A stretch of 13,803 bases of DNA, taken from positions 1-13,803 of the forward strand of contig JAIDLO010000047.1 in the NCBI GenBank assembly GCA_029050995.1, written 5' to 3'. Every line of letters begins with the position of its first letter. Position 1 is the first letter of the stretch. Origin of the DNA: Eubacterium sp. (lineage in GTDB: Bacteria > Bacillota > Clostridia > Oscillospirales > Acutalibacteraceae). The notes beneath the pieces were generated by a model. The model did not search any database and was not told the origin of the DNA. It saw nothing but the letters and a program-made list of their open reading frames with translations. Positions 6,311 to 12,627 of the stretch are shown here, piece after piece. The position numbers were made by a program, and so were the translations under genes.

Positions 6311-7483
6311 ATGGATTACAGAAAAGAATCATTAAAGCTCCACGGCGAGTGGAAAGGTAAAGTTGAAGTTGTTGCAAGAGCAAAGGTTAATGATAAAGAT
6401 GCACTTTCACTTGCATATACTCCGGGTGTTGCAGAGCCTTGTCTTGCAATTCAGGATGATTATAAAAAGAGCTGGGATTTAACACGCCGTTGGAATATGG
6501 TTGCTGTTATTACGGATGGTACTGCTGTTCTCGGTCTTGGCGATATCGGTCCTGAGGCAGGTATGCCTGTTATGGAGGGTAAATGCGTACTCTTCAAGGA
6601 ATTTGGCGATGTTGATGCTTTCCCGCTTTGCGTTCGTACAAAGAATGTTGATGAGTTCGTACAGACAGTTTATAATATCAGCGGTTCATTCGGCGGTATC
6701 AACCTTGAGGATATTGCTGCTCCAAGATGCTTTGAAATTGAACAGAAGCTCAAGGAAATGTGTGATATTCCAATTTTCCATGATGATCAGCATGGTACAG
6801 CTGTTGTTGTTTCTGCTGCTCTTATCAATGCTACTAAGCTTACAGGCAAGCCGCTCAGCGAATGCAAAGCTGTTATTAACGGCTCAGGCGCAGCAGGCAT
6901 TGCTATTGCAAAGCTTCTTATGTCACTTGGTCTTAGGGATGTTATCCTTTGCGACAGAACAGGTGCTATCTATGAAGGCAGAGAAGGCCTTAATGCTTCT
7001 AAAGAAGATATTGCTAAGGTTACAAACAGAGAAATGACGAAGGGCACACTTAAGGAAGCCGTTGTTGGAACAGATGTATTCATCGGTGTTTCAGCTCCCG
7101 GTGTTCTTACACAGGAAATGATTAAAACAATGAACGCTGATCCTATCGTTCTTGCTATGGCAAATCCAACACCTGAAATTATGCCTGATGAAGCAAAAGC
7201 AGCAGGTGCTAAGATTGTTGGTACAGGTAGATCAGATTTCCCGAATCAGATTAATAATGTTGTTGCATTCCCGGGTATTTTCCGCGGTGCGCTTGATGTT
7301 CGTGCAAGCCAGATAACAGAGAATATGAAAATTGCAGCAGCTTATGCTATCGCTTCTCTTGTTGATGATAAAGATCTTAATCCTGATTATATTCTTCCAT
7401 ATGCATTTGATGAAAGAATTAAGGATACAGTTGCATCAGCAGTTGCCGAAGCAGCTAAGAAAGACGGCGTAGCAAGAATTTAA
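6311..7483 (+). CDS. malic enzyme, short bacterial form
   Basis: The enzyme oxidatively decarboxylates malate to pyruvate and CO2 with NAD(P)+ and a divalent metal. At 390 residues it is the short, catalytic-domain-only form, without the phosphotransacetylase-like tail found on some NADP enzymes. Catalytic Tyr36 (LAYTPGVAEPC) and Lys91 (MEGKCVLFK) are present, as are metal ligands Glu132 and Asp133 (INLEDIAAPRCFEIE) and Asp158 (FHDDQHGTAVV). The dinucleotide fold shows GSGAAGIAI (190-198), and NPTPEIMPDEA and NQINNVVAFPG close the active site. GAGGA lies seven bases before the ATG. It is the last gene of the glpK, Ldh_2 and malic enzyme run. Cofactor preference cannot be settled by eye; the acidic residue in LCDRTG, after the second strand, would suit NAD. 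Confidence 0.95.
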   Translation: MDYRKESLKLHGEWKGKVEVVARAKVNDKDALSLAYTPGVAEPCLAIQDDYKKSWDLTRRWNMVAVITDGTAVLGLGDIGPEAGMPVMEGKCVLFKEFGDVDAFPLCVRTKNVDEFVQTVYNISGSFGGINLEDIAAPRCFEIEQKLKEMCDIPIFHDDQHGTAVVVSAALINATKLTGKPLSECKAVINGSGAAGIAIAKLLMSLGLRDVILCDRTGAIYEGREGLNASKEDIAKVTNREMTKGTLKEAVVGTDVFIGVSAPGVLTQEMIKTMNADPIVLAMANPTPEIMPDEAKAAGAKIVGTGRSDFPNQINNVVAFPGIFRGALDVRASQITENMKIAAAYAIASLVDDKDLNPDYILPYAFDERIKDTVASAVAEAAKKDGVARI

Positions 7484-7502
7484 GTTCTTAATTAAATATT
7501 TC

Positions 7503-7524
7503 TTTACTGCCACCGGGTAGTAAA
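7503..7524 (+). repeat. leader hairpin 1 upstream of pnuC-like gene
   Basis: TTTACTGCC (7503-7511) pairs with GGTAGTAAA (7516-7524) around the loop ACCG, nine pairs including one G-U. No T-run follows, so it does not look like a terminator. It is the first of three potential stems in this 130-base gap and could be part of a sensing domain. Confidence 0.5.
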
Positions 7525-7552
7525 AATGCATTAGCAATTTGCGTAAAGCATT
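7525..7552 (+). promoter_or_regulatory. candidate antiterminator stem
   Basis: AATGC (7525-7529) can pair with GCATT (7548-7552), extended inward by TTA with TAA and GC with GC, interrupted by an A-A mismatch and one bulged G. The right arm is the same sequence used by the left arm of the terminator hairpin that follows, so the two folds exclude each other. Confidence 0.35.
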
Positions 7553-7601
7553 CGTACATTTGTCGTTAGGTCTTTGAAGATAAGTGTATGAATGCTTTTT
7601 T
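7545..7601 (+). terminator. long-stem terminator or attenuator before pnuC-like gene
   Basis: A 20-base-pair stem (7545-7564 with 7579-7598; three positions are G-U pairs) closes a 14-base loop and ends in a run of six T (7596-7601). It is a convincing rho-independent terminator for the malic enzyme transcript. It ends only 15 bases before the next ATG and I found no good promoter between, so it may act as a conditional stop for the downstream gene. Confidence 0.7.
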
Positions 7602-7616
7602 GTTGGAGGTAATACT

Positions 7617-8303
7617 ATGAAAATTTGCAGTAAGCTGTCAAAAACAGAATTTATCATATGGCTGTTTTCTGTTCTTTTAATTCTGGTTTCATTTCTGTTT
7701 GTTTCCCAAAAGGATTATTTAACGCTTATCGCTTCTCTGATTGGTGCAACGGCTTTGATTTATGTTGCAAAAGGCGAGCCGCTGGGGCAGATCTTAACTG
7801 TTGTTTTCAGCATATTCTATTCTGTTATATCTCTTAAATTTCATTATTACGGAGAAATGATAACCTATCTTGGAATGACTGCGCCTATTGCAATTATGAG
7901 TACGGTTTCGTGGCTGAAAAATCCTTATAAAAAGGGAGAAGCAGAGGTTAAAATCTCAAAGCTTTCAAGAAATAAAATGATTTTGATGATTGTTTTAACC
8001 GTATTGGTTACCATTGCCTTTTATTTCATTTTAAGATATTTTAATACTGCAAATCTGTTTATGAGTACAGTTTCAATCGCAACAAGCTTTTCTGCCTCCT
8101 ATTTAATGCTTTTCAGAAATCCCTATTACGCAGTTGCCTATGCAGCAAATGATGTTGTGCTGATTATCCTTTGGGTGCTTGCATCTATGGATGATATAAG
8201 CTATCTGCCTATGATTATTTGTTTTGTTATCTTCTTAATCAATGATGTGTTTGGCTATGTAAGCTGGCAGAAAAGAAAAAAACTGCAGGATAAAAAGAAT
8301 TAA
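7617..8303 (+). CDS. PnuC-like vitamin/NAD-precursor transporter
   Basis: The 228-residue product is a membrane protein with seven to eight hydrophobic helices (near 11-30, 35-52, 57-72, 80-98, 120-140, 146-165, 172-190, 196-213) and a basic C-terminal tail. The order of motifs, GEPLGQILTVVFSIFYS, then LKNPYKKGE, then NPYYAVAYAANDVVLIILW and finally ICFVIFLINDVFGYVSW, is characteristic of the Pnu family, which carries nicotinamide riboside and, in relatives, thiamine, riboflavin or deoxynucleosides by facilitated diffusion. An NAD precursor is the default guess and fits the two NAD(P)-dependent enzymes upstream, but the substrate is not proven. GGAGG seven bases before the ATG at 7617 fixes the start; an in-frame TTG at 7584 lies inside the preceding hairpin. 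Confidence 0.85.
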   Translation: MKICSKLSKTEFIIWLFSVLLILVSFLFVSQKDYLTLIASLIGATALIYVAKGEPLGQILTVVFSIFYSVISLKFHYYGEMITYLGMTAPIAIMSTVSWLKNPYKKGEAEVKISKLSRNKMILMIVLTVLVTIAFYFILRYFNTANLFMSTVSIATSFSASYLMLFRNPYYAVAYAANDVVLIILWVLASMDDISYLPMIICFVIFLINDVFGYVSWQKRKKLQDKKN

Positions 8304-8327
8304 GGAGTACCGATCGGTACTCCTTTT
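8302..8327. terminator. bidirectional terminator between pnuC-like gene and comEB
   Basis: A perfect ten-base-pair stem (8302-8311 with 8316-8325) has loop GATC and is followed by TTTT counted from 8324. It starts within the stop codon of the pnuC-like gene. On the opposite strand it lies seven bases after the comEB stop and so can serve both convergent transcripts. Confidence 0.85.
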
Positions 8328-8333
8328 GTTATG

Positions 8334-8825
8334 TTATTCGCTTTTTAAATACCACTCAAGCTCTGTTGCGGGAATGATTTCGTAATTATTTTCGCCATCA
8401 CCGATTCTTAATATAACATTCTTAATACCTGCCTGTATAATCATTCTGGCACAAAGAGGGCAGGGCTTTGCCTTATGAACAGAACAATCATTCGGGTTTA
8501 CACCTGCAAGGTATAAATCAGCACCAATGGTTTGTTCTCTTGAACAATTGAGTAATGCATTTGCTTCAGCGTGTATAGCTCTGCACATACCATAGCCTTC
8601 GCCTTGATGAAGGTCTTTTTCAATTCGGGGACATTTGCCGATATCACAGCAATCCTCAAATCCTCTTGGAGAGCCATTGTAGCCTGTTGAAATAACAGCA
8701 TCATCCTTAACGATAACGGCACCGTATTTTCTTTTTATACAGGTGCTTCTGTATGCAAAGTTTTCAGCGCAGTTTAAATATGTATCAATTTTTGAAATTC
8801 GTGTATTATTTTTAGGTATAACCAT
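8334..8825 (-). CDS. comEB: dCMP deaminase, ComEB family
   Basis: The enzyme deaminates dCMP to dUMP, feeding thymidylate synthesis. The 163-residue protein carries the zinc cytidine-deaminase signature: His85 and catalytic Glu87 in CRAIHAEANA, and Cys122 and Cys125 in KPCPLCARM. GYNGSPRGFEDC (48-59) is the nucleotide-binding stretch typical of dCMP deaminases, and an extra Cys/His-rich insert (CCDIGKCPR) is also usual in the family. I prefer the ATG at 8825 because AGAGG sits about eight bases before it; the in-frame GTG at 8834 overlaps that site. It is third in the merR-hemW-comEB unit, 18 bases after hemW. Despite the name there is no sign of a competence operon here. Confidence 0.93.
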   Translation of the reverse strand: MVIPKNNTRISKIDTYLNCAENFAYRSTCIKRKYGAVIVKDDAVISTGYNGSPRGFEDCCDIGKCPRIEKDLHQGEGYGMCRAIHAEANALLNCSREQTIGADLYLAGVNPNDCSVHKAKPCPLCARMIIQAGIKNVILRIGDGENNYEIIPATELEWYLKSE

Positions 8826-8843
8826 TGCTCGCACCTCTCTGTT

Positions 8844-9887
8844 TTATATTAAATCTGAAATAATTGTATTTGAAACCAAAAAGCCTTTTGGGGTAAACGA
8901 AATATTTTCGCCGTTTTCTTTCATATAGCCTGCGTTGATATATGGCGTTAAATCCTTTTTAATGAGGAATCTTGGTATACCCTTCGAGAGTCTTAAGCCA
9001 AGCATGATCTGCTCTTCCTCGCCGCCTCCTGTGCCGTCATCAATGATATTGAAGCTTTCGTCATAGTAAAATCGTCTGCCGTTCCAGAAGCTGTGTGCAG
9101 ATTTGCCGATTCCAAGATAGGGGATAAGCTGCCAGTATTTTGTGTTGTGCCTGCTTTCAAAATTCGGTTTTGCAAAATTGCTTACCTCATATTGATGAAA
9201 TCCCATATCCGAAAGTGCATCAACTGCTTTTAAATACATATCGGAAACGCTGTCTTCGTTCGGTAAATCAAGTTTGTTCTGCAATTTGTAAAATGGTGTA
9301 TTTTCCTCAATTTTGAGCATATATGCGGAAATGTGGGTAACATCCATTTCTTTTATAAAGTCAAAGGTTTCGTTTAATCCGCTCAATGTCTGCTTCGGTG
9401 TGCCGATCATCAAATCAAGACTGATGTTTGTAATGCCTGCTTTTCTTGCATTGAAAATAGCTTTTGCAACATCCTCTTTGCCTGCCGTTCTGCCAAGTGC
9501 AAGCCGTTCTGTTTTAACGGCACTCTGCATACCGAGCGAAATTCTGTTTATTCCGTAATCGGCATATCGCTTAAAATCTTCTTCAAGATTTTTGCTTGGG
9601 TTGCATTCAATGGTTATTTCCGAATTATTGCCTATTTTAAAAGCCTTTCGTGCAGAATTAAGAATATTGCCAATCAGCTGCGGTTCTAAAATACTCGGCG
9701 TTCCTCCGCCGAAATAAACAGTATCAAATTCAGCACCCTTGTATTTTTCAAATTCCTCAATTACTTGCTTTGCATAATGCTCTGCTAATTCTTTATCGTA
9801 TTTAACAGAGTAAAAATCACAATATGGGCATTTGTTTCTGCAAAAAGGAATGTGAATATATAAACCTGCTTTTTCTATTTTAATCAC
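8844..9887 (-). CDS. hemW: HemW-type radical SAM heme chaperone
   Basis: HemW proteins bind heme and an Fe-S cluster and are thought to insert heme into respiratory proteins; they were long annotated as oxygen-independent coproporphyrinogen oxidase. The radical-SAM cluster motif is YIHIPFCRNKCPYCDFYS, with Cys16, Cys20 and Cys23 and Phe where true HemN has a fourth cysteine, which argues for HemW. GGGTPS (60-65), ECNP (94-97), RISLGMQS, the RHNTKYW stretch (246-252) and GIGKSAHSF (259-267) match the family. At 347 residues it is slightly short. The start appears to be GTG at 9887; the ribosome binding site is poor, but the merR stop is only nine bases upstream, so translation may depend on coupling. 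No heme biosynthesis gene is adjacent. Confidence 0.92.
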   Translation of the reverse strand: MIKIEKAGLYIHIPFCRNKCPYCDFYSVKYDKELAEHYAKQVIEEFEKYKGAEFDTVYFGGGTPSILEPQLIGNILNSARKAFKIGNNSEITIECNPSKNLEEDFKRYADYGINRISLGMQSAVKTERLALGRTAGKEDVAKAIFNARKAGITNISLDLMIGTPKQTLSGLNETFDFIKEMDVTHISAYMLKIEENTPFYKLQNKLDLPNEDSVSDMYLKAVDALSDMGFHQYEVSNFAKPNFESRHNTKYWQLIPYLGIGKSAHSFWNGRRFYYDESFNIIDDGTGGGEEEQIMLGLRLSKGIPRFLIKKDLTPYINAGYMKENGENISFTPKGFLVSNTIISDLI

Positions 9888-9896
9888 CGCCAGTGT

Positions 9897-10667
9897 TTAT
9901 AAATTAAATACTGTATTAATAATACCATATATAATCAAAAGAGCAATACCAATAAATACTAAAGCAAATAATGCTATTAGTATCAAAGAATATATTTCGA
10001 CAATTTTTGGATGTTTGTCTTTAAATATAAATAGAGGAAGAATTATAATGCTTACAATTGCAAATAGTATAAAGGGATATAAAAAGCCATACCAAAAGTT
10101 TTCATTTCTCAATACCATACCCGCAATGCCACGCACCGTAGAAACCGCTAAAACAAGAAAAACAAGCCACCAAATGCCGTGTTTTTTCTTTACTTTCTCA
10201 TAATCTATCAATAAAAAATGTTTTGAAATATAGTGAAGCATAGGCTTTTCAAATTCCATATAATCCTTAAAGATATCAACGAATTTATTGCCTTTTGCTT
10301 CATCATTGTTGATTTCTTCCCAGTAATGCTCTTCGTCAAAGGATTTGTTATCTGTGTTTTCTTTTTGGATTTCTTTACATAATTCAATAGAACCATTCAG
10401 GCGTTCAATTTCTTTTTGCAAGTTTTTAATACTTTGAGAAACAGCTTCCTGCAATTCTAATTCATTATTAAAAATCTTTTTAATATCTGTTACAGATATT
10501 CCGAGTTTTCTGTAAACAATAATCTTTTTTAAAACGGCTATATCGCTATCACTGTAATCACGATAGCCGTTTTCTTTTCGTTTCGGGTTCAGCAATCCCT
10601 CTTTTTCATAAAAACGAATATTAGCTCTTGAAATATTCAATTCATTTTCCAGTTCCTGAATTTTCAT
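9897..10667 (-). CDS. membrane-tethered MerR-family regulator
   Basis: The 256-residue product joins a DNA-binding domain to a membrane domain. Residues 1-68 form a MerR winged helix (KIQELENELNISRANIRFYE, then GLLNPKRKENGYRDYSDSD and KLGISVTDIKKIF). A coiled-coil helix follows (about 69-104), then a charged linker. Three strongly hydrophobic segments end the protein (about 165-185, 194-215, 224-250). No cysteine cluster or known effector domain is visible, so the signal is unknown; the anchor suggests it senses membrane or envelope state. The ATG has AGGTGAG a few bases upstream. It is first in a unit with hemW (nine-base gap) and comEB, and its own promoter has MerR-type geometry, so autoregulation is likely. 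Confidence 0.85.
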   Translation of the reverse strand: MKIQELENELNISRANIRFYEKEGLLNPKRKENGYRDYSDSDIAVLKKIIVYRKLGISVTDIKKIFNNELELQEAVSQSIKNLQKEIERLNGSIELCKEIQKENTDNKSFDEEHYWEEINNDEAKGNKFVDIFKDYMEFEKPMLHYISKHFLLIDYEKVKKKHGIWWLVFLVLAVSTVRGIAGMVLRNENFWYGFLYPFILFAIVSIIILPLFIFKDKHPKIVEIYSLILIALFALVFIGIALLIIYGIINTVFNL

Positions 10668-10684
10668 TTTCTCACCTCAAAAGA

Positions 10685-10715
10685 ATTATAAAGTATAAAC
10701 TTACTTTACAGTCAA
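10685..10715 (-). promoter_or_regulatory. MerR-type promoter with operator dyad
   Basis: On the - strand TTGACT (10710-10715) and a perfect TATAAT (10685-10690) are separated by 19 bases, longer than the usual 17 and typical of promoters activated by MerR proteins through DNA distortion. A 7-base inverted repeat, TAAAGTA and TACTTTA around six bases (10689-10708), fills the spacer. The expected start near 10678 leaves a leader of only about 11 bases before the merR ATG. Confidence 0.75.
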
Positions 10716-10748
10716 GTGCTAATATGTTTTTTTATCAATATTTTTACG

Positions 10749-10772
10749 AAAACCTCCCTCATTCGAGGGAGG
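10749..10772 (-). terminator. terminator after typA
   Basis: An eight-base-pair GC-rich stem (10753-10760 with 10765-10772) with a four-base loop is followed on the - strand by TTTT. It lies 11 bases after the typA stop and separates the glnS-typA unit from the merR promoter. Confidence 0.8.
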
Positions 10773-10783
10773 CATCAGATAAA

Positions 10784-12610
10784 TTATTTCTTTCTGCTTT
10801 CAGCTTTCAGTCTGAGCTGTTTATCAAGAATTGTTTTGCGGAGTCTGATTGATTTCGGAGTAACCTCAAGAAGTTCATCATCAGCAAGAAATTCCATACT
10901 CTGCTCAAGGGAAAGCGTTGTTGGAGGAACAAGCTTCAAGGCTTCGTCCGAACCGCTTGCACGGGTGTTTGTAACATGCTTTTTCTTGCATACATTACAG
11001 ATGATATCTTCGTTTTTAGCACATTCGCCGACAATCATACCTTCGTACACATCAACACCGGGTCCAACGAAAAGCTTACCTCTGTCCTGTGTGTTCCAAA
11101 GGCCGTAGCCTGTTGTTGTGCCTGTTTCGTGAACAACGATTGATCCTCGTGTTCTTGTTGCAATATCGCCTGCATATGGCTCATATCCGCTGAACAGTTG
11201 GTTCATAATACCGTTACCGTTTGTATCTGTTAAAAATTCGCTTCTGTAGCCGATCAGACCTCTTGAAGGGATTTTGATTTCAAGATGTGGCATACCTGTT
11301 GTGCGGGTATCCATAACAACGATTTCGCCCTTGCGAGAGCAAAGTTTTTCAACAACAGAGCCAACATATTCTTCAGGCACTTCAATAATTGCAAGCTCAA
11401 CAGGCTCAAGCGTCTGACCTGTTTTCTCGTCCTTTTTCATAATAACCTGCGGGCGGGATACCTGGAATTCATAGTTTTCACGGCGCATTGTTTCAATCAG
11501 TATTGAAAGATGAAGCTCTCCGCGACCGCTTACTTTGAATGTATCCATAGAATCTGTTTCTTCAACACGCATAGATACATTGGTTTCAACCTCTTTGAAA
11601 AGGCGTTCACGAATGTTACGGCTTGTTACATATTTGCCCTCTTTGCCTGCAAACGGAGAATCATTTACGATAAAGTTCATACTGATTGTAGGCTCGTCTA
11701 TTTTTACAAAAGGAAGCTGTTCAACGCATTCCGGATCACAGGCAGTTTCGCCGATGTTCAAATCAGGGATACCTGCAACGCAGATTAAATCGCCAACAGT
11801 TGCCTCCGTGCAAGGTACTCTTTTAAGTCCCTCAAACTGATAGAGCTTTGAAATTCTGATGTTCTCACGGCTTTCATCCTGCTTGCATAAAACATAAGGT
11901 GCATTTGCCTTAACAGTGCCTCGTTCAACTCTTCCTACGCCGATTCTGCCGACATAATCATCATATTCAAGTGACGAGAAAAGAATCTGTGCAGGGCCGT
12001 CAGCATCTCCCTCAGGGGATGGAATATGGTCTAATATTGCATCAAGAAGCGGACGCATATCGCCCTCACGAACGGAGGAATCAAGGCTTGAATATCCATC
12101 TCTTGCAGATGCGAAAACAACAGGGAATTCAATCTGATTATCGTCTGCACCAAGCTCAATGAAAAGGTCAAGCACCTCGTCGATAACCTCATCAGGTCTT
12201 GCACCGTCACGGTCTATCTTGTTGATAACAACAAGCGGCGTTTTATGTAAGCCAAGTGCCTTTTTAAGCACAAAGCGTGTCTGCGGCATACAGCCCTCAA
12301 ATGCATCAACCAGAAGAAGAACGCCGTCTACCATTGTTAAAATACGCTCAACCTCGCCGCCGAAATCAGCATGGCCCGGGGTATCTACAATATTGATTTT
12401 CGTATCCTTGTAATGGATTGCCGTGTTTTTGGAAAGAATTGTAATTCCGCGTTCTTTCTCAAGATCATTGCTGTCCATTACACGCTCGTCCACTGCCTCA
12501 TTCTCACGGAAAGTACCGCTCTGGCGAAGCAATTCGTCTACAAGCGTGGTTTTGCCGTGGTCAACATGGGCAATGATTGCTATATTTTTTATATTTTGTC
12601 TTGTACTCAA
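10784..12610 (-). CDS. typA: ribosome-associated GTPase TypA/BipA
   Basis: TypA is a translational GTPase related to EF-G that binds ribosomes and assists 50S assembly and growth under cold or other stress. The 608-residue length is standard. The GTPase motifs are AHVDHGKTT (14-22), RGIT (54-57), DTPGH (76-80), NKID (130-133) and SARDGY. EF-G-like domains follow, and the TypA-specific C-terminal region is plain: RGLIGYRSEFLTDTNG, GTTTGYGLWNTQDRG, then TNTRASGSDEALKL and a basic tail. I favour the TTG at 12610 as start because AAGGTG ends six bases before it; the in-frame GTG at 12619 overlaps that site. It follows glnS by 17 bases and is probably co-transcribed with it. Confidence 0.96.
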   Translation of the reverse strand: MSTRQNIKNIAIIAHVDHGKTTLVDELLRQSGTFRENEAVDERVMDSNDLEKERGITILSKNTAIHYKDTKINIVDTPGHADFGGEVERILTMVDGVLLLVDAFEGCMPQTRFVLKKALGLHKTPLVVINKIDRDGARPDEVIDEVLDLFIELGADDNQIEFPVVFASARDGYSSLDSSVREGDMRPLLDAILDHIPSPEGDADGPAQILFSSLEYDDYVGRIGVGRVERGTVKANAPYVLCKQDESRENIRISKLYQFEGLKRVPCTEATVGDLICVAGIPDLNIGETACDPECVEQLPFVKIDEPTISMNFIVNDSPFAGKEGKYVTSRNIRERLFKEVETNVSMRVEETDSMDTFKVSGRGELHLSILIETMRRENYEFQVSRPQVIMKKDEKTGQTLEPVELAIIEVPEEYVGSVVEKLCSRKGEIVVMDTRTTGMPHLEIKIPSRGLIGYRSEFLTDTNGNGIMNQLFSGYEPYAGDIATRTRGSIVVHETGTTTGYGLWNTQDRGKLFVGPGVDVYEGMIVGECAKNEDIICNVCKKKHVTNTRASGSDEALKLVPPTTLSLEQSMEFLADDELLEVTPKSIRLRKTILDKQLRLKAESRKK

Positions 12611-12627
12611 TTTAATCACCTTCAGAT

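Noticed and set aside
6501..7037. Overlapping + strand frame of 178 codons inside the malic enzyme gene
   Set aside because: The Leu/Ser-rich translation has no family motif, and the malic enzyme frame holds all catalytic residues across the same bases.
11510..11840. Two + strand frames opposite typA
   Set aside because: They are antisense to a fully conserved TypA region and have no ribosome binding site.
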